From Roseibium suaedae (GTDB lineage: Bacteria; Pseudomonadota; Alphaproteobacteria; Rhizobiales; Stappiaceae), in the NCBI RefSeq assembly GCF_900142725.1, contig NZ_FRBW01000002.1, positions 1,330,710-1,394,709 of the forward strand: a DNA stretch of 64,000 nt, given 5' to 3'. Position 1 is the stretch's first letter. Every line of letters begins with the position of its first letter. Of the stretch, positions 25,752 through 34,738 are shown piece after piece. Both the position numbers and the translations under genes were made by a program. The notes under the pieces are model-generated. The model was not told where the DNA came from and did not search any database. It saw only the letters and a list, made by a program, of their open reading frames with translations.

Positions 25752-27188
25752 TTAGATGCTGCCCTTGCCGTCGGAGCCAACGAAAGCGATCCGGAGCATG
25801 TTAGTGGAGCCCGGAGTTCCGAACGGAACACCGGCCGTCACGATCACGCGCTGGCCCGGCTTTGCAAAGCCTTCGGTGAAGGAGATCGAGCAAGCACGAT
25901 CAACCATGTCATCTTCGCTCGCTGCATCAACGCTGACCACACAGTGCAGGCCCCAGGCCAGGGCCAGACGGCGTGCCGTGTTGACCACAGGCGACAGAAC
26001 GATCAGCGGAGAATTCGGACGCTCACGGGCTGCACGCAGACCGGTCGCACCGGACGTGGTGTAGCAGACGACAGCGGCCAGCTTCAGCGTTTCGGCAATC
26101 TGACGGGCAGCAGCAGAAATCGCGTCGGCGCCGGTTGCTTCCGGCTCTGTCCGCTGCGCGTGGATGATGTTCTGGTAGTTCGGATCCTGCTCAACCTGGA
26201 TCGCGATCTTGTCCATGGTGGACACGGCTTCCATAGGATAGTCGCCGGCAGCCGATTCAGCCGAGAGCATGACCGCATCAGCCCCTTCGAACACGGCAGT
26301 CGCCACGTCGGACACTTCAGCGCGGGTCGGAACCGGAGCCGTGATCATGGATTCCAGCATCTGGGTCGCGATCACCACCGGCTTGCCAGCGCGGCGGCAG
26401 GCGCGGGTGATCTGCTTCTGCAGGCCAGGGACCTGTTCCAGCGGCATTTCCACACCAAGGTCACCACGGGCAACCATGATCGCGTCGGAAAGTTCGATGA
26501 TCTCGGCCAGACGGCCAATGGCCTGCGGCTTTTCGATCTTGGCCAGAACGCCTGCACGGCCGCGAACGATCTTGCGGACTTCAGCAATGTCATCCGGGCG
26601 CTGAACGAAGGACAGGGCAACCCAGTCAACTTCCTGCTCAAGCGCGGCAACCAGATCCTTGTGGTCCTTCTCGGTCATCGCACTGGTGGCGATTTCGGAG
26701 TCCGGAACGCTGACGCCCTTGCGGTTCGACATCTTGCCGCCGACGATCACTTCCGTGACAGCGGACGTATCGGTGCACTCGACGACCTTCAGCTGAACCT
26801 TGCCGTCATCGAGCAGAAGACGGTGGCCCGGCTCAAGAGCCTTGAGGATTTCCGGATGCGGCAAGTGAACGCGGGAAACGTCGCCTTCGGCCTTGTCGGA
26901 GTCCAGGGTGAATCTTGCACCGTTCTCCAGCATGACCGGACCGTCCTTGAACGTGCCAAGGCGCAGCTTCGGACCCTGCAGATCGGCGAGAATGCCGATC
27001 GGACGGCCCACGATCTCCTCGACAGACCGGATGCGCTGAACGAGCATCTTGAGGCGATCATGGTCCGTGTGGCTCATGTTGATACGGAACACATCCGCAC
27101 CAGCACGATACAGCTTCTCGATAATGTCCTGCTCCGAAGAGGAGGGTCCGAGAGTTGCTAGAATTTTGACCCGCCGGTTACGCCTCAT
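25752..27188 (-). CDS. pyk: Pyruvate kinase
   Basis: Protein of 478 residues that converts phosphoenolpyruvate and ADP to pyruvate and ATP. It shows RRNRRVKILATLGPSS at the N-terminus, FRINMSH, the active-site block LAKIEKPQAI then DAIMVARGDLGVEMP, and VIATQMLESMI. The C-terminal domain has the usual allosteric-region TTSGATGLRAARERPNSPLI. Its ATG overlaps the TGA of the upstream DUF1036 gene (ATGA), so translation is likely coupled, and a terminator follows. Confidence 0.97.
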   Translation of the reverse strand: MRRNRRVKILATLGPSSSEQDIIEKLYRAGADVFRINMSHTDHDRLKMLVQRIRSVEEIVGRPIGILADLQGPKLRLGTFKDGPVMLENGARFTLDSDKAEGDVSRVHLPHPEILKALEPGHRLLLDDGKVQLKVVECTDTSAVTEVIVGGKMSNRKGVSVPDSEIATSAMTEKDHKDLVAALEQEVDWVALSFVQRPDDIAEVRKIVRGRAGVLAKIEKPQAIGRLAEIIELSDAIMVARGDLGVEMPLEQVPGLQKQITRACRRAGKPVVIATQMLESMITAPVPTRAEVSDVATAVFEGADAVMLSAESAAGDYPMEAVSTMDKIAIQVEQDPNYQNIIHAQRTEPEATGADAISAAARQIAETLKLAAVVCYTTSGATGLRAARERPNSPLIVLSPVVNTARRLALAWGLHCVVSVDAASEDDMVDRACSISFTEGFAKPGQRVIVTAGVPFGTPGSTNMLRIAFVGSDGKGSI

Positions 27189-27673
27189 TGCCCACCTGTT
27201 CCCTCTTGCACGGGCTCGGTGAGCTGGACCGTCCAGCTACTCTGTTCGCCCGTGTCGATTTCAAAAAATCCGGTTCGCTCGAAACCACGCGCAACACAGT
27301 CTTCAATGCCACGGATCGTAAATTCCTTCTCACGCGTGCACATGAAGGCTCGGCCGCCCCATTCGCCAGACTGGTCGTAATCAATGGCATATATGTAATA
27401 GTACCGTGACACCAACGCGCCGGGGACCAGCGTTTCACAGGAGTTTGACTCCAGGTTCCACCAGCCCTCGGTGATCCAGTCCGTCTTGTCCTTGTACCCA
27501 ATGGCAACGCCAACCTTGCTTTCGGTCTTGTTGCAAAGGCGCAAGTCAGCTTTGGCCGTGTCCGAGAAGATTGGATAAAACAGCAGCGACAAGCCCAGCA
27601 GCAACGCTGCCCTGGCAACAGAACTCCGTCCGGATGGGAGCCCGGCTTGGCATCGTTCCCCGACCTGTCTCAT
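27185..27673 (-). CDS. DUF1036 small secreted protein
   Basis: Protein of 162 residues with a basic N-terminus and a hydrophobic stretch (about 22-40, ending DTAKA) that looks like a signal peptide; a start nearer the hydrophobic core is possible. The mature part begins LRLCNKT and continues with IGYKDKTDWITEGWW and the conserved cysteines of DUF1036 (in LCNK, SNSC, FMCT and EDC). Function is unknown. Its stop overlaps the pyk start, an arrangement conserved from memory in rhizobial relatives. Confidence 0.85.
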   Translation of the reverse strand: MRQVGERCQAGLPSGRSSVARAALLLGLSLLFYPIFSDTAKADLRLCNKTESKVGVAIGYKDKTDWITEGWWNLESNSCETLVPGALVSRYYYIYAIDYDQSGEWGGRAFMCTREKEFTIRGIEDCVARGFERTGFFEIDTGEQSSWTVQLTEPVQEGTGGQ

Positions 27674-28072
27674 GAGCAGCTGTTCGTCTCGCGCTTTCTT
27701 ATGGTTTCCATTAGCTTTTTGCTAGCACGTGCAAGGGATGTCAACGGCGATGACCTCTGCGCCCTAGCCTTTAGTATGGCTTGCGTCCGAAATCTTTGAT
27801 CCGGACCCGTCCCTTTGCAACTTGCGGAGCCGTTTCGCACCAGAAATGCGGCGGGAACATGGCTGGAGCCGCCACGTCATGTGAAGAGCCGGAAAACAAT
27901 CTCCCATTGAATTCCCGCCCCTCTCTTTTCCACCGCACCCCACAACCAGAACACACGAGAGAGTTTCAAGGCTCAGTCCGGGAACACGGCGTGGTTTTAC
28001 GTCCGCCTGATTCGGGAGCTTTCCCGGTTAAACATCTTGTGAACCGGCGATCTATTCACCGGGTCATTCAGC
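27674..28072. other. Intergenic region without recognised gene
   Basis: About 400 bp between two minus-strand genes. It presumably contains the promoter of the DUF1036-pyk operon. Open frames on both strands lack ribosome-binding sites and family features. Confidence 0.45.
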
Positions 28073-28978
28073 TCAGGAGCGCTCCCGCCGGGGCCGTGCA
28101 AACCAGACCCCAGCCAGGATCAAAGCGCCGCCTAAAAACTGCATGGCGGCCAGTTGCTCGCCCAGAACTGCCCAGGCGACAGCTGCCGCCGTCACGGCCT
28201 CGAGAAAGATCACCAGAGCAGAAAAGCCGGCAGTCAGACGCCCGAGGGAGAAGGCAAGAAGCCCCTGACCGCCCGCATGGGAGACAAGAGCAATCACAGC
28301 AAGCGCAACTGCGCCCTTCAGGCTATGCGGCAGAAGGGTTGGTTCCAGAGCCAGCGCCACAACCGCCAGAATGGCGGATGTGACCAGAGAGGAGCGGAAC
28401 ATCAGCCCACCCGGCCCGAGAGACCGGCGGACATAGCGGGTCGCCAGAATATAGGCTCCAAAGAAAACGGATGTTGCCAGACCATAGGCATCGCCCACAA
28501 GGCGATCAGGATCCAGCCCGAGACTGGCCCCGACGAGCCCGGCAGCCCCAAGAAGACAGGCCAGCAGCCCCAACCACATGGGCTTCGTCACCTTCTCGCG
28601 CAGGATCATGCTGGAACCGAGCAGCACCCAGACCGGGGCAAGCGTTGCCAGAAAGGTCGCATTGGCAATGGTCGTGTTCAAGATCGCCAAATGCCAGAAG
28701 AACAGGTCGCCCGCAAACAGCACCCCCGAAATGACCACCGGCCAGGACCAGCCGGAGAGGGTGCCCTTTCCCGGCTGCTCCATCCGCGCCCAGACCCACA
28801 GCAGCGGCAAGGCAGCCGCGACGCGCCAAAAGGCGCTGGCAAAGGAACCAACGTCTGCAAGCCGGACGAAGACCGGCGAAATGCCCATGGCAATCGCACC
28901 GGTCAGCAGGGCGGCAAAGGCAATTGCCATTTGATTGGAGCCGGTGGCAGCGTTCGCGCCCGGCGTGTCAGAAGTCAT
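28073..28978 (-). CDS. EamA-family (DMT superfamily) transporter
   Basis: Inner-membrane protein of 301 residues with ten predicted helices in two EamA repeats, as in RhaT/YdcZ-type metabolite exporters. The first repeat ends near residue 150, and the second contains the typical SHAGGQGLLAFSLGRLTAGFSALV and WAVLGEQL segments. The family exports amino acids, nucleotides and other small metabolites; the substrate is not predictable. It is divergent from the N-formylglutamate amidohydrolase gene. Confidence 0.9.
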   Translation of the reverse strand: MTSDTPGANAATGSNQMAIAFAALLTGAIAMGISPVFVRLADVGSFASAFWRVAAALPLLWVWARMEQPGKGTLSGWSWPVVISGVLFAGDLFFWHLAILNTTIANATFLATLAPVWVLLGSSMILREKVTKPMWLGLLACLLGAAGLVGASLGLDPDRLVGDAYGLATSVFFGAYILATRYVRRSLGPGGLMFRSSLVTSAILAVVALALEPTLLPHSLKGAVALAVIALVSHAGGQGLLAFSLGRLTAGFSALVIFLEAVTAAAVAWAVLGEQLAAMQFLGGALILAGVWFARPRRERS

Positions 28979-29103
28979 TTGGTTTCAGGTCCGGAAGGCT
29001 TGGTTCGGCAGGCAGGTTGGGCTAAATCTAGCGCGGGACGGAGACCCCGTCACTTCTGATTTTCGCTTCGAGCGACCCCTTGCAGACCTTCAAGAAACCA
29101 ACC

Positions 29104-29916
29104 ATGACCCAAGCTTCACCCTCGGCTCCGGCTGACTTCGGACCGACGGAAACCTTCACCGGGGATCTTTCCTGCGGCATTCTCTTCCTGTGCGATCACG
29201 CCTCCAATGCAGTGCCCTCTGCCTATGGCGACCTGGGTCTTCCTGCGGAACAGTTCCAACGGCACATCGGCTATGACATCGGCGCCCGGCCCCTGACGCT
29301 CGCGCTGGCCGAGCGCTTGAACGCGCCGGCATTGATGACGACCTATTCCAGGCTCTTGATCGACCCCAATCGCGGGGAAGACGACCCGACGATCGTCATG
29401 CGCCTCAGCGATGGTGCCGTCGTTCCCGGAAATGCCGGCATCACCACCGAAGAACGGCAAAGGCGGATCGAGACCTACCACCGGCCCTACCACCGGCTGA
29501 TCTCCGACACGCTGGACCAGATGCTGGAACTGGCCCCGCCCCCGGTCATCATTTCCATGCACAGCTACACGCCGGTCTGGAGAGGTGTCCCGCGCCCCTG
29601 GCATGCAGGCATTCTCTGGGACACGGACGGCCGTGCGGTGCACCCGGTCATCAATGGCCTGGCTGCCCAGGAGGGCATCGTCGTGGGAGATAACGAGCCC
29701 TATGACGGCGCTCTTAAAAACGACACGATGTACCAGCATGGAACCTGCCGTGGACTGGCCCATGCCTTGATCGAGATCCGGCAGGATCTGATTGCGGATG
29801 AAGCTGGTGTTGCGGAATGGACCGACCGTCTGCTGCCGATCCTCACCAAGCTTCCACAGCAGAAAGACCTCCGCGAAATCCGCAAGGGGTCATCCCGCTG
29901 CGACACCACCCGCTGA
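29104..29916 (+). CDS. N-formylglutamate amidohydrolase family protein (first paralog)
   Basis: Protein of 270 residues of the FGase family, zinc-dependent enzymes that hydrolyse N-formylglutamate to glutamate and formate. Motifs include CDHASNAVP near the N-terminus, IDPNRGEDDPTI, ISMHSYTP (about residue 145) and GDNEPYDG. The ATG at 29104 is preferred to a TTG at 29080. It is followed at 18 bp by a DUF1244 gene. No histidine-utilisation genes are near, so the substrate may be another N-formyl or N-acyl amino acid. Confidence 0.9.
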   Translation: MTQASPSAPADFGPTETFTGDLSCGILFLCDHASNAVPSAYGDLGLPAEQFQRHIGYDIGARPLTLALAERLNAPALMTTYSRLLIDPNRGEDDPTIVMRLSDGAVVPGNAGITTEERQRRIETYHRPYHRLISDTLDQMLELAPPPVIISMHSYTPVWRGVPRPWHAGILWDTDGRAVHPVINGLAAQEGIVVGDNEPYDGALKNDTMYQHGTCRGLAHALIEIRQDLIADEAGVAEWTDRLLPILTKLPQQKDLREIRKGSSRCDTTR

Positions 29917-29934
29917 ACGCCCAAGGAGCCCGCA

Positions 29935-30231
29935 ATGGACGAGAAGACGAAAACCGAACTCGAGGCCGCCGCTTTCCGGCGCCTGGTGTCCCACCTTCAG
30001 GGCCGCACGGATGTTCAGAACATCGACCTGATGAACCTGGCCGGCTTTTGCCGCAACTGTCTTTCCAACTGGTTCAAGGAAGCCGCGGATGCCCGCGGCA
30101 TCGACCTGGACAAGGAAAGCGCCCGCGAACTGATCTATGGCATGCCCTATGCGGAGTGGAAGGAAAAATACCAGTCCGAAGCCACTGCGGAGCAGAAGGC
30201 GGCCTTCGAGGTGAACAAGCCCGATCATTGA
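29935..30231 (+). CDS. DUF1244 protein
   Basis: Small cytoplasmic protein of 98 residues with an AAGGAG ribosome-binding site. It matches the DUF1244 pattern: LEAAAFRRLVxHL, DVQNIDLMNLAGFCRNCLSNWF, then YGMPYxxWKEKYQ. The two conserved cysteines in FCRNCL may bind metal. Function unknown. It lies between the FGase gene and gapR, probably co-transcribed with the former. Confidence 0.92.
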   Translation: MDEKTKTELEAAAFRRLVSHLQGRTDVQNIDLMNLAGFCRNCLSNWFKEAADARGIDLDKESARELIYGMPYAEWKEKYQSEATAEQKAAFEVNKPDH

Positions 30232-30384
30232 CCGCCGGAAGGGTCAATCCGCTTGACCTGACCGGGCAACTCTGGCACGGCAGTGCCCCACGTCTGGCGC
30301 CAACCGGGTGCTTCGCCCCGCGGCCGGAGCCGGACCTTCCAGCATCATTTTGAATGAAGATATAAGCGAGAAGGAGAAGCACCC

Positions 30385-30642
30385 ATGACAGTCGATTCAA
30401 ATGCGGTGGCAGGCGATCAGCTTCGGGCCTTTATCGAGCGCATCGAGCGCTTGGAAGAAGAAAAGAAGGTCATCTCCGATGACATCAAGGACGTCTATGC
30501 CGAAGCCAAGGGCAACGGTTTTGACGTCAAGATCCTCCGCAAGGTCGTGTCGCTGCGCAAGAAGCAGCCGCATGAGCGCGAGGAAGAAGAAGCAATCCTG
30601 GATCTCTACCTCCAGGCTCTGGGCATGAACGGCCCGGCCTGA
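30385..30642 (+). CDS. gapR: GapR-family (DUF2312) DNA-binding protein
   Basis: Protein of 85 residues matching DUF2312 throughout: [16 protein letters not shown], then [15 protein letters not shown], and VVSLRKKQ. The Caulobacter homologue GapR is a nucleoid-associated protein that clamps overtwisted DNA ahead of polymerases and helps replication. The start follows GAGAAGGAGAA. It has a terminator of its own and a 150-bp upstream gap, so it may be transcribed separately from DUF1244. Confidence 0.93.
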   Translation: MTVDSNAVAGDQLRAFIERIERLEEEKKVISDDIKDVYAEAKGNGFDVKILRKVVSLRKKQPHEREEEEAILDLYLQALGMNGPA

Positions 30643-30668
30643 CCGGTTTCCAGCGATCCCCATGTGAC

Positions 30669-30694
30669 GACGGCGGCCATTGGCCGCCGTTTTT
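30669..30694 (+). terminator. Intrinsic terminator of gapR
   Basis: ACGGCGGCCA pairs with TGGCCGCCGT across 30670-30689 with almost no loop bases beyond the turn, followed by TTTTTATTT. It abuts the stop codon of the convergent hydrolase gene. Confidence 0.85.
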
Positions 30695-31709
30695 ATTTGC
30701 CCGCGAGAGTTTCTGTGTCCTCTGCGGCTGCCATTGACCGGGACAGGGCCGTCTTCCGGGCGAGAACCAGCTCCATCAGCCCGTCGATTTCCCGGACCAC
30801 GTCTTGCGTGCGGGTATGATGTGGCATGTGACCGGCACCTGGAAGGGTCACCAGGCGCGCCTGAGGCAAATCCCTGACCAGCCCCTGACTGTGGATGCTC
30901 GGCCAGACAACAGTGTCCTTGTCGCCGGTGATCACGACGGCGGGCACATCAATCTCGCCATATCTTTGAGACAGCCGGGTCACATGTTCCTTCAGACCGG
31001 CAACGTCCTGCGCATTCGCACGGAAACTGTCAGGCCGGAACAGGAGCGGAAGCCGGATCATGCCGTCATAGTCCGCAGGCGCCTCTTCCGGCGCGAAGAC
31101 GCCGAGAATCGCCTTGGGGGCAACACGCTCCGCAATCGGCAGCGTCAAGGATGCACAGAAGATACGCCCGATCACCGGAAGCGTTGCCACGTTGTAGTAC
31201 CAGTTCACGCCGCCTGGCCACGGATGGGTGGCTGGCGCAAGAAACACCAGCCCCTCGACCAGATCAGGCCGCTCAAGCGCCAGAGCGGCCGTCACAGAGG
31301 CTCCAAGCGAATGGCCAACGACAACGGCCTTGCCGATGCCGAGCGCGTCCAGAACCTCCCCGATTAGCCGGGCTTGCTCCGAAGGGGCAGACTGAGCATC
31401 ACTGGTGCGTCCTGAATGACCGAGACCGGGACGGTCGACAAAGATCAGGTCATAGCGGCCTTCAAGCTCTGCGCGAAACGCACCAAGCTGATCATAGGCA
31501 TTGCCGCTGGCACCATGAATGAACACCAGCGAGGGCTTTTCAGCGAGCTCGACATCGGGCTGCAGCCGGTGGAGATGGATCGGCACCCCATCAGCCATCA
31601 CGAACTGGCCATCCGCAGGCAGCTCCGCCTCAATGCTGCGGACCCGGAACTCCGTGTAGGCCGTCAGCAGGGACAGGATGACAACGAGAACGCCAACAAG
31701 ATAGATCAT
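30693..31709 (-). CDS. Alpha/beta-hydrolase
   Basis: Protein of 338 residues with an N-terminal hydrophobic segment (about 1-16) that may anchor it to the membrane. The alpha/beta-hydrolase core has an oxyanion motif VFIHGASGNAYDQ, the nucleophile elbow GHSLG (about residue 134), an acid in the VITGDKDTVV region and the catalytic histidine in GAGHMPHH. The fold covers lipases, esterases and haloperoxidase-like enzymes; the substrate is not inferable. Confidence 0.88.
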   Translation of the reverse strand: MIYLVGVLVVILSLLTAYTEFRVRSIEAELPADGQFVMADGVPIHLHRLQPDVELAEKPSLVFIHGASGNAYDQLGAFRAELEGRYDLIFVDRPGLGHSGRTSDAQSAPSEQARLIGEVLDALGIGKAVVVGHSLGASVTAALALERPDLVEGLVFLAPATHPWPGGVNWYYNVATLPVIGRIFCASLTLPIAERVAPKAILGVFAPEEAPADYDGMIRLPLLFRPDSFRANAQDVAGLKEHVTRLSQRYGEIDVPAVVITGDKDTVVWPSIHSQGLVRDLPQARLVTLPGAGHMPHHTRTQDVVREIDGLMELVLARKTALSRSMAAAEDTETLAGK

Positions 31710-31852
31710 GATCTGGCCCTGATGCAGGAAGCGCGCTTTCGCCCGCTCTGACCTGGTTTAACGGGATGTCCAAAGGCTGATGCTTCCGGACGCAATGCCT
31801 TGCGGGGCATTTCCCCGCGCAAGACCGCATACGTTCAAGCCGGGAGATCCGA

Positions 31853-32530
31853 TCAGATGGGCTCGCCTTCGGAGCCCTTTTCCAGAGCTTCGACTGCTTC
31901 GCGGGCATTGGAAAGGGCCGGATGGATCTTGAGGATCTGGCGGAAGGTCGCCAGGGCACGATCCTTTTCGCCAAGCCGGCGCTGGATCATGCCGAGACCG
32001 GACAGAGCCCCCCAATGGCGGGGTTCGATGGCCAGCGTCCGCTCAATATCGACAAGTGAGCGGCCGAAGTCTTCCTGAAGATAGTAGACGGTCGCCCGGC
32101 GGTTCCAGCCTTCGGCATAACCGGGCGCGAGCGAAACAACCACATCCAGCAGATCAAGGGTCAGTCCGTAGTCCCCTGCCTTGAGCGCCTGGGCCGAGCG
32201 GGCCATCAGAAGATCGACGGTGTCGCTCCCCGATTCGAGCCAGTTGATCTGGATGCGGCGGGCAATGCGGGCCGCTGCGCTGTCGTCCTTGGCCTCGGCC
32301 AGCTCTGCATAAAGATCGTTGATGCCGGGCTCCCGGCCATCTTTCTTCTGCGCATCAGCCTTGCCCTGCTCGCCTTCAGGCTCTGCAGGCAGGTCCTCGG
32401 GATGCTGCAGCATCGGATCGAGATCCTCGATCGATGGAACTTCCGATTCCGGGCCGAGATCAGGCACAGGCTGGGCAAAGACACCAGCCGGCAAGGCGAA
32501 GACGAGGAGGAGAAACGAAAAAAGCCGCAT
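31853..32530 (-). CDS. Periplasmic TPR-repeat protein
   Basis: About 225 residues beginning with a signal peptide (MRLFSFLLLVFALPAGVFAQ). An acidic Pro/Glu-rich stretch follows, then two or three TPR-like units, including GYAEGWNRRATVYYL and HWGALSGLGMIQRRLGEKDRAL. This resembles the short TPR proteins found in many rhizobial genomes. The start at 32530 is chosen for the signal peptide; a longer frame reaches 32587. The role is unknown. Confidence 0.8.
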   Translation of the reverse strand: MRLFSFLLLVFALPAGVFAQPVPDLGPESEVPSIEDLDPMLQHPEDLPAEPEGEQGKADAQKKDGREPGINDLYAELAEAKDDSAAARIARRIQINWLESGSDTVDLLMARSAQALKAGDYGLTLDLLDVVVSLAPGYAEGWNRRATVYYLQEDFGRSLVDIERTLAIEPRHWGALSGLGMIQRRLGEKDRALATFRQILKIHPALSNAREAVEALEKGSEGEPI

Positions 32531-32616
32531 ACCGGCAAGTATGCCTTGCCGGTTGCAGCGGTCAATCCGTAATCGGATTTTCATCAAGAGTTGAAGAGCA
32601 AAAGCCCTTCCCCTGC

Positions 32617-32742
32617 TTAGCCCTGACGAGCCTTGAAGCGCGGGTTCTTCTTGTTGATGATGTACACGCGACCCTTACGGCGAACCATGCGGTTCTCACG
32701 GTGGCGGGTCATAAGCGCTTTGAGCGAGTTCTTGATCTTCAT
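32617..32742 (-). CDS. rpmJ: 50S ribosomal protein L36, type B
   Basis: A 41-residue protein translated by hand from the minus strand: it begins [17 protein letters not shown], continues with [18 protein letters not shown] and ends RQG before TAA. This is the alternative L36 form lacking the zinc-binding cysteines, usual in rhizobia. A G-rich ribosome-binding site (GGGGGA) precedes the ATG. It sits between tRNA-Val and the TPR gene. Confidence 0.95.
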   Translation of the reverse strand: MKIKNSLKALMTRHRENRMVRRKGRVYIINKKNPRFKARQG

Positions 32743-32915
32743 GACTATGTCCCCCGGAAGGGCCTTGTTACCCGTAAACATGAAACGAGCGCCAAAGGCG
32801 CCCGCGATTGAGTGGCTTCCCCGGGAAACCGCTGCAACAGCAAGCTATTGCGCAGATCCTTGTCTCCGGGTTCTACCCGCGCCAATCTGACCAGAACTGC
32901 CGGTTAGCGCAAGAA

Positions 32916-32990
32916 TGGTGGGCGTGACAGGGATTGAACCTGTGACCCCTTCGATGTCAACGAAGTGCTCTCCCGCTGAGCTACACGCCC
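32916..32990 (-). tRNA. tRNA-Val (anticodon GAC)
   Basis: Seventy-five bases on the minus strand with acceptor stem GGGCGTG/CACGCCC, D-loop region TAGCTCAGCGGGAGAGC, anticodon stem CTTCG/CGAAG with loop TTGACAT (anticodon GAC), and T-arm CACAGGTTCAATCCCTGT. The terminal ACCA is encoded. Confidence 0.97.
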
Positions 32991-33130
32991 GAATTTCTCG
33001 GTATCACCGCGCCGCAGCGCCGTGGTGGGGAGCGATATAACGGGGTTCTTTCACCGACGCAACACCCTTTTTTACAGAACCGTCAAACAATTCCACAGGT
33101 ACGCACCGGACCAGTGGATATGTGCCCGCC

Positions 33131-33490
33131 TCAAGCGGCGAGCATCTTGTCCACTTCCTGAACGAGATCGCGCAGGTGGAAAGGCTTGGACAGCACTTTC
33201 GCATCTTTCGGCGCATCGGACTCGGGATTGAGCGCAACAGCGGCAAAGCCGGTGATGAACATGACCTTCAGATCAGGATCGAGTTGAGTCGCCCGGCGGG
33301 CCAGCTCGATCCCGTCCATTTCCGGCATCACGATGTCGGTGAGGAGAAGGGAGAACGGCTCTTCGCGAAGACGTTCATAAGCACTTTTGCCATTATCGAA
33401 AGACACGACATCATGACCGGCGTTTTCAAGCGCCTTGGCCAGGAAACGGCGCATGTCATTGTCGTCTTCCGCAAGCAGGATACGCGGCAT
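33131..33490 (-). CDS. cpdR: CpdR-type single-domain response regulator
   Basis: Receiver domain alone, 119 residues. Acidic pocket AEDDND near residues 7-12, phospho-acceptor Asp52 in LLLTDIVMPEMDG, Thr in FITGFA, and Lys in VLSKPFH. The FITGFAAVALN stretch and Ala-Ala C-terminus are diagnostic of CpdR, which in Caulobacter acts as an adaptor delivering substrates to ClpXP and is itself ClpXP-degraded, under control of the CckA-ChpT phosphorelay. The start at 33490 is set by homology (MPRILLAEDD). Confidence 0.95.
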   Translation of the reverse strand: MPRILLAEDDNDMRRFLAKALENAGHDVVSFDNGKSAYERLREEPFSLLLTDIVMPEMDGIELARRATQLDPDLKVMFITGFAAVALNPESDAPKDAKVLSKPFHLRDLVQEVDKMLAA

Positions 33491-33644
33491 AGGTAGCAAC
33501 CACACTAGATTGAAAAGACCCAGGCAGCGCCTCGAGGCTGCCTCTCGCCGGTTATAGTCCGAATCCCCGGTAAAGATAGAGTGAAACCACGGTCAGAGGA
33601 TGCTTTGCCGGTTTCTGTGGACTGACTGTTGATTCCTTGGCACC

Positions 33645-34595
33645 ATGGCATTTGATCGACACAAGAGGCCCCACTTGGAGACCAGCGACCAGCGCGACCC
33701 GTTTGCAGCGCACCGGACCGATTTCAATGGACACCCTCCGTTTGAGGTGCTCGCGCCTGCCGAGCAGCGTCTGCCTTACGTGTTCAATTCGCCCCATTCC
33801 GGCTGCCAGTATCCGCAAAGCTTTCTCGAATCATCCCGTCTCGACGGACAGGCCATCCGCCGCTCCGAAGATGCTTTCGTGGATCACCTGTTCTCTCATG
33901 TGGTACCGCTTGGCGCACCGATGCTGCGGGCCCATTTTCCCCGCGCCTATCTCGATGTGAACCGGGAACCTTACGAGCTGGACCCGAAGATGTTCGAGGA
34001 CCGGCTGCCGCCCTATGCCAATGTCCGTTCCATCCGGGTTGCCGGAGGTCTTGGAACAGTTGCAAGGGTGGTGAGCGAATCTCACGAGATCTACAAGCAC
34101 CGGCTTCCTGTCAGCGAGGCGATGTACCGGATCGAGGAGATCTACAAGCCGTATCATACGACCCTGCGCCGGATGCTGGCCCAGACTCACGTCACCTTCG
34201 GCTACGCAATCCTGATTGATTGCCACTCCATGCCCTCGACCATCCGCTGCCAGTCAACGGACATCCGGCCGGACTTCATTCTCGGTGACCGGTATGGCAC
34301 GAGCTGCTCCCAGGAACTGACCAGCTATGCCGCCTCGATCCTGATCGGCATGGGCTACACGGTGAACCGCAACAAACCTTACGCGGGTGGTTTCATCACC
34401 GAGCATTACGGCCGGCCAACCCGTGGTCTGCATGCCCTGCAGGTGGAAATGAACCGGGGCCTCTACATGGACGAGAGCACCCAGCGGCCCCATGCAGGCC
34501 TTCTGGAACTGAAGGCCAATCTTGAGGCCTTCGCCCGCGAACTCACATCCATGCCTGACAGCAGTTTTGCAGCGGATCCCATTGCCGCCGAGTGA
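33645..34595 (+). CDS. N-formylglutamate amidohydrolase family protein (second paralog)
   Basis: Protein of 316 residues, divergent from cpdR. FGase-family motifs: VFNSPHSGCQYP with a conserved His, YLDVNREPYELD, ILIDCHSMPS near residue 190, and GGFITEHYGRP. It is more distant from HutG than classical FGases but keeps the metal-binding histidines. The pairing with cpdR recurs, from memory, in rhizobial genomes. The substrate is not established. Confidence 0.9.
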   Translation: MAFDRHKRPHLETSDQRDPFAAHRTDFNGHPPFEVLAPAEQRLPYVFNSPHSGCQYPQSFLESSRLDGQAIRRSEDAFVDHLFSHVVPLGAPMLRAHFPRAYLDVNREPYELDPKMFEDRLPPYANVRSIRVAGGLGTVARVVSESHEIYKHRLPVSEAMYRIEEIYKPYHTTLRRMLAQTHVTFGYAILIDCHSMPSTIRCQSTDIRPDFILGDRYGTSCSQELTSYAASILIGMGYTVNRNKPYAGGFITEHYGRPTRGLHALQVEMNRGLYMDESTQRPHAGLLELKANLEAFARELTSMPDSSFAADPIAAE

Positions 34596-34646
34596 GCCGG
34601 ACCCAGGACGAAATCCCTCGAAATACCGCAGAAATCCGCGGCACAT

Positions 34647-34733
34647 AAAAAAAGGGGCCGCGTAATGCGGCCCGAGTCTAGGGAGGAAACGCCCAAGGAG
34701 GGCGGCGCTACTCGGAAAGATCGTTTCGCGCTG
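34647..34733 (-). ncRNA. Small RNA of the alpha-r8 (suhB/MmgR) type
   Basis: On the minus strand a transcript of about 80-87 bases can be traced. It contains a hairpin CGCCC-TCCTT-GGGCG, then a single-stranded TTTCCTCCCT, then the terminator stem GGGCCGC-ATTAC-GCGGCCC and a run of T (34647-34653). These elements, the length and the position beside an inositol-monophosphatase-family gene match the suhB/MmgR sRNA family of rhizobia as I recall it. It is not antisense to the coding part of the neighbouring gene. A trans-acting, Hfq-dependent role is known for MmgR in Sinorhizobium. Confidence 0.8.
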
Positions 34734-34738
34734 CAATA

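Noticed and set aside
27781..28383. 200-codon plus-strand frame overlapping the EamA gene
   Set aside because: It begins in an intergenic region without a ribosome-binding site and runs antisense to the transporter.
30240..30384. TGGCAC-containing stretch before gapR as a sigma-54 promoter
   Set aside because: The second element TTGC at the proper distance is missing; the motif reads into an internal palindrome instead.
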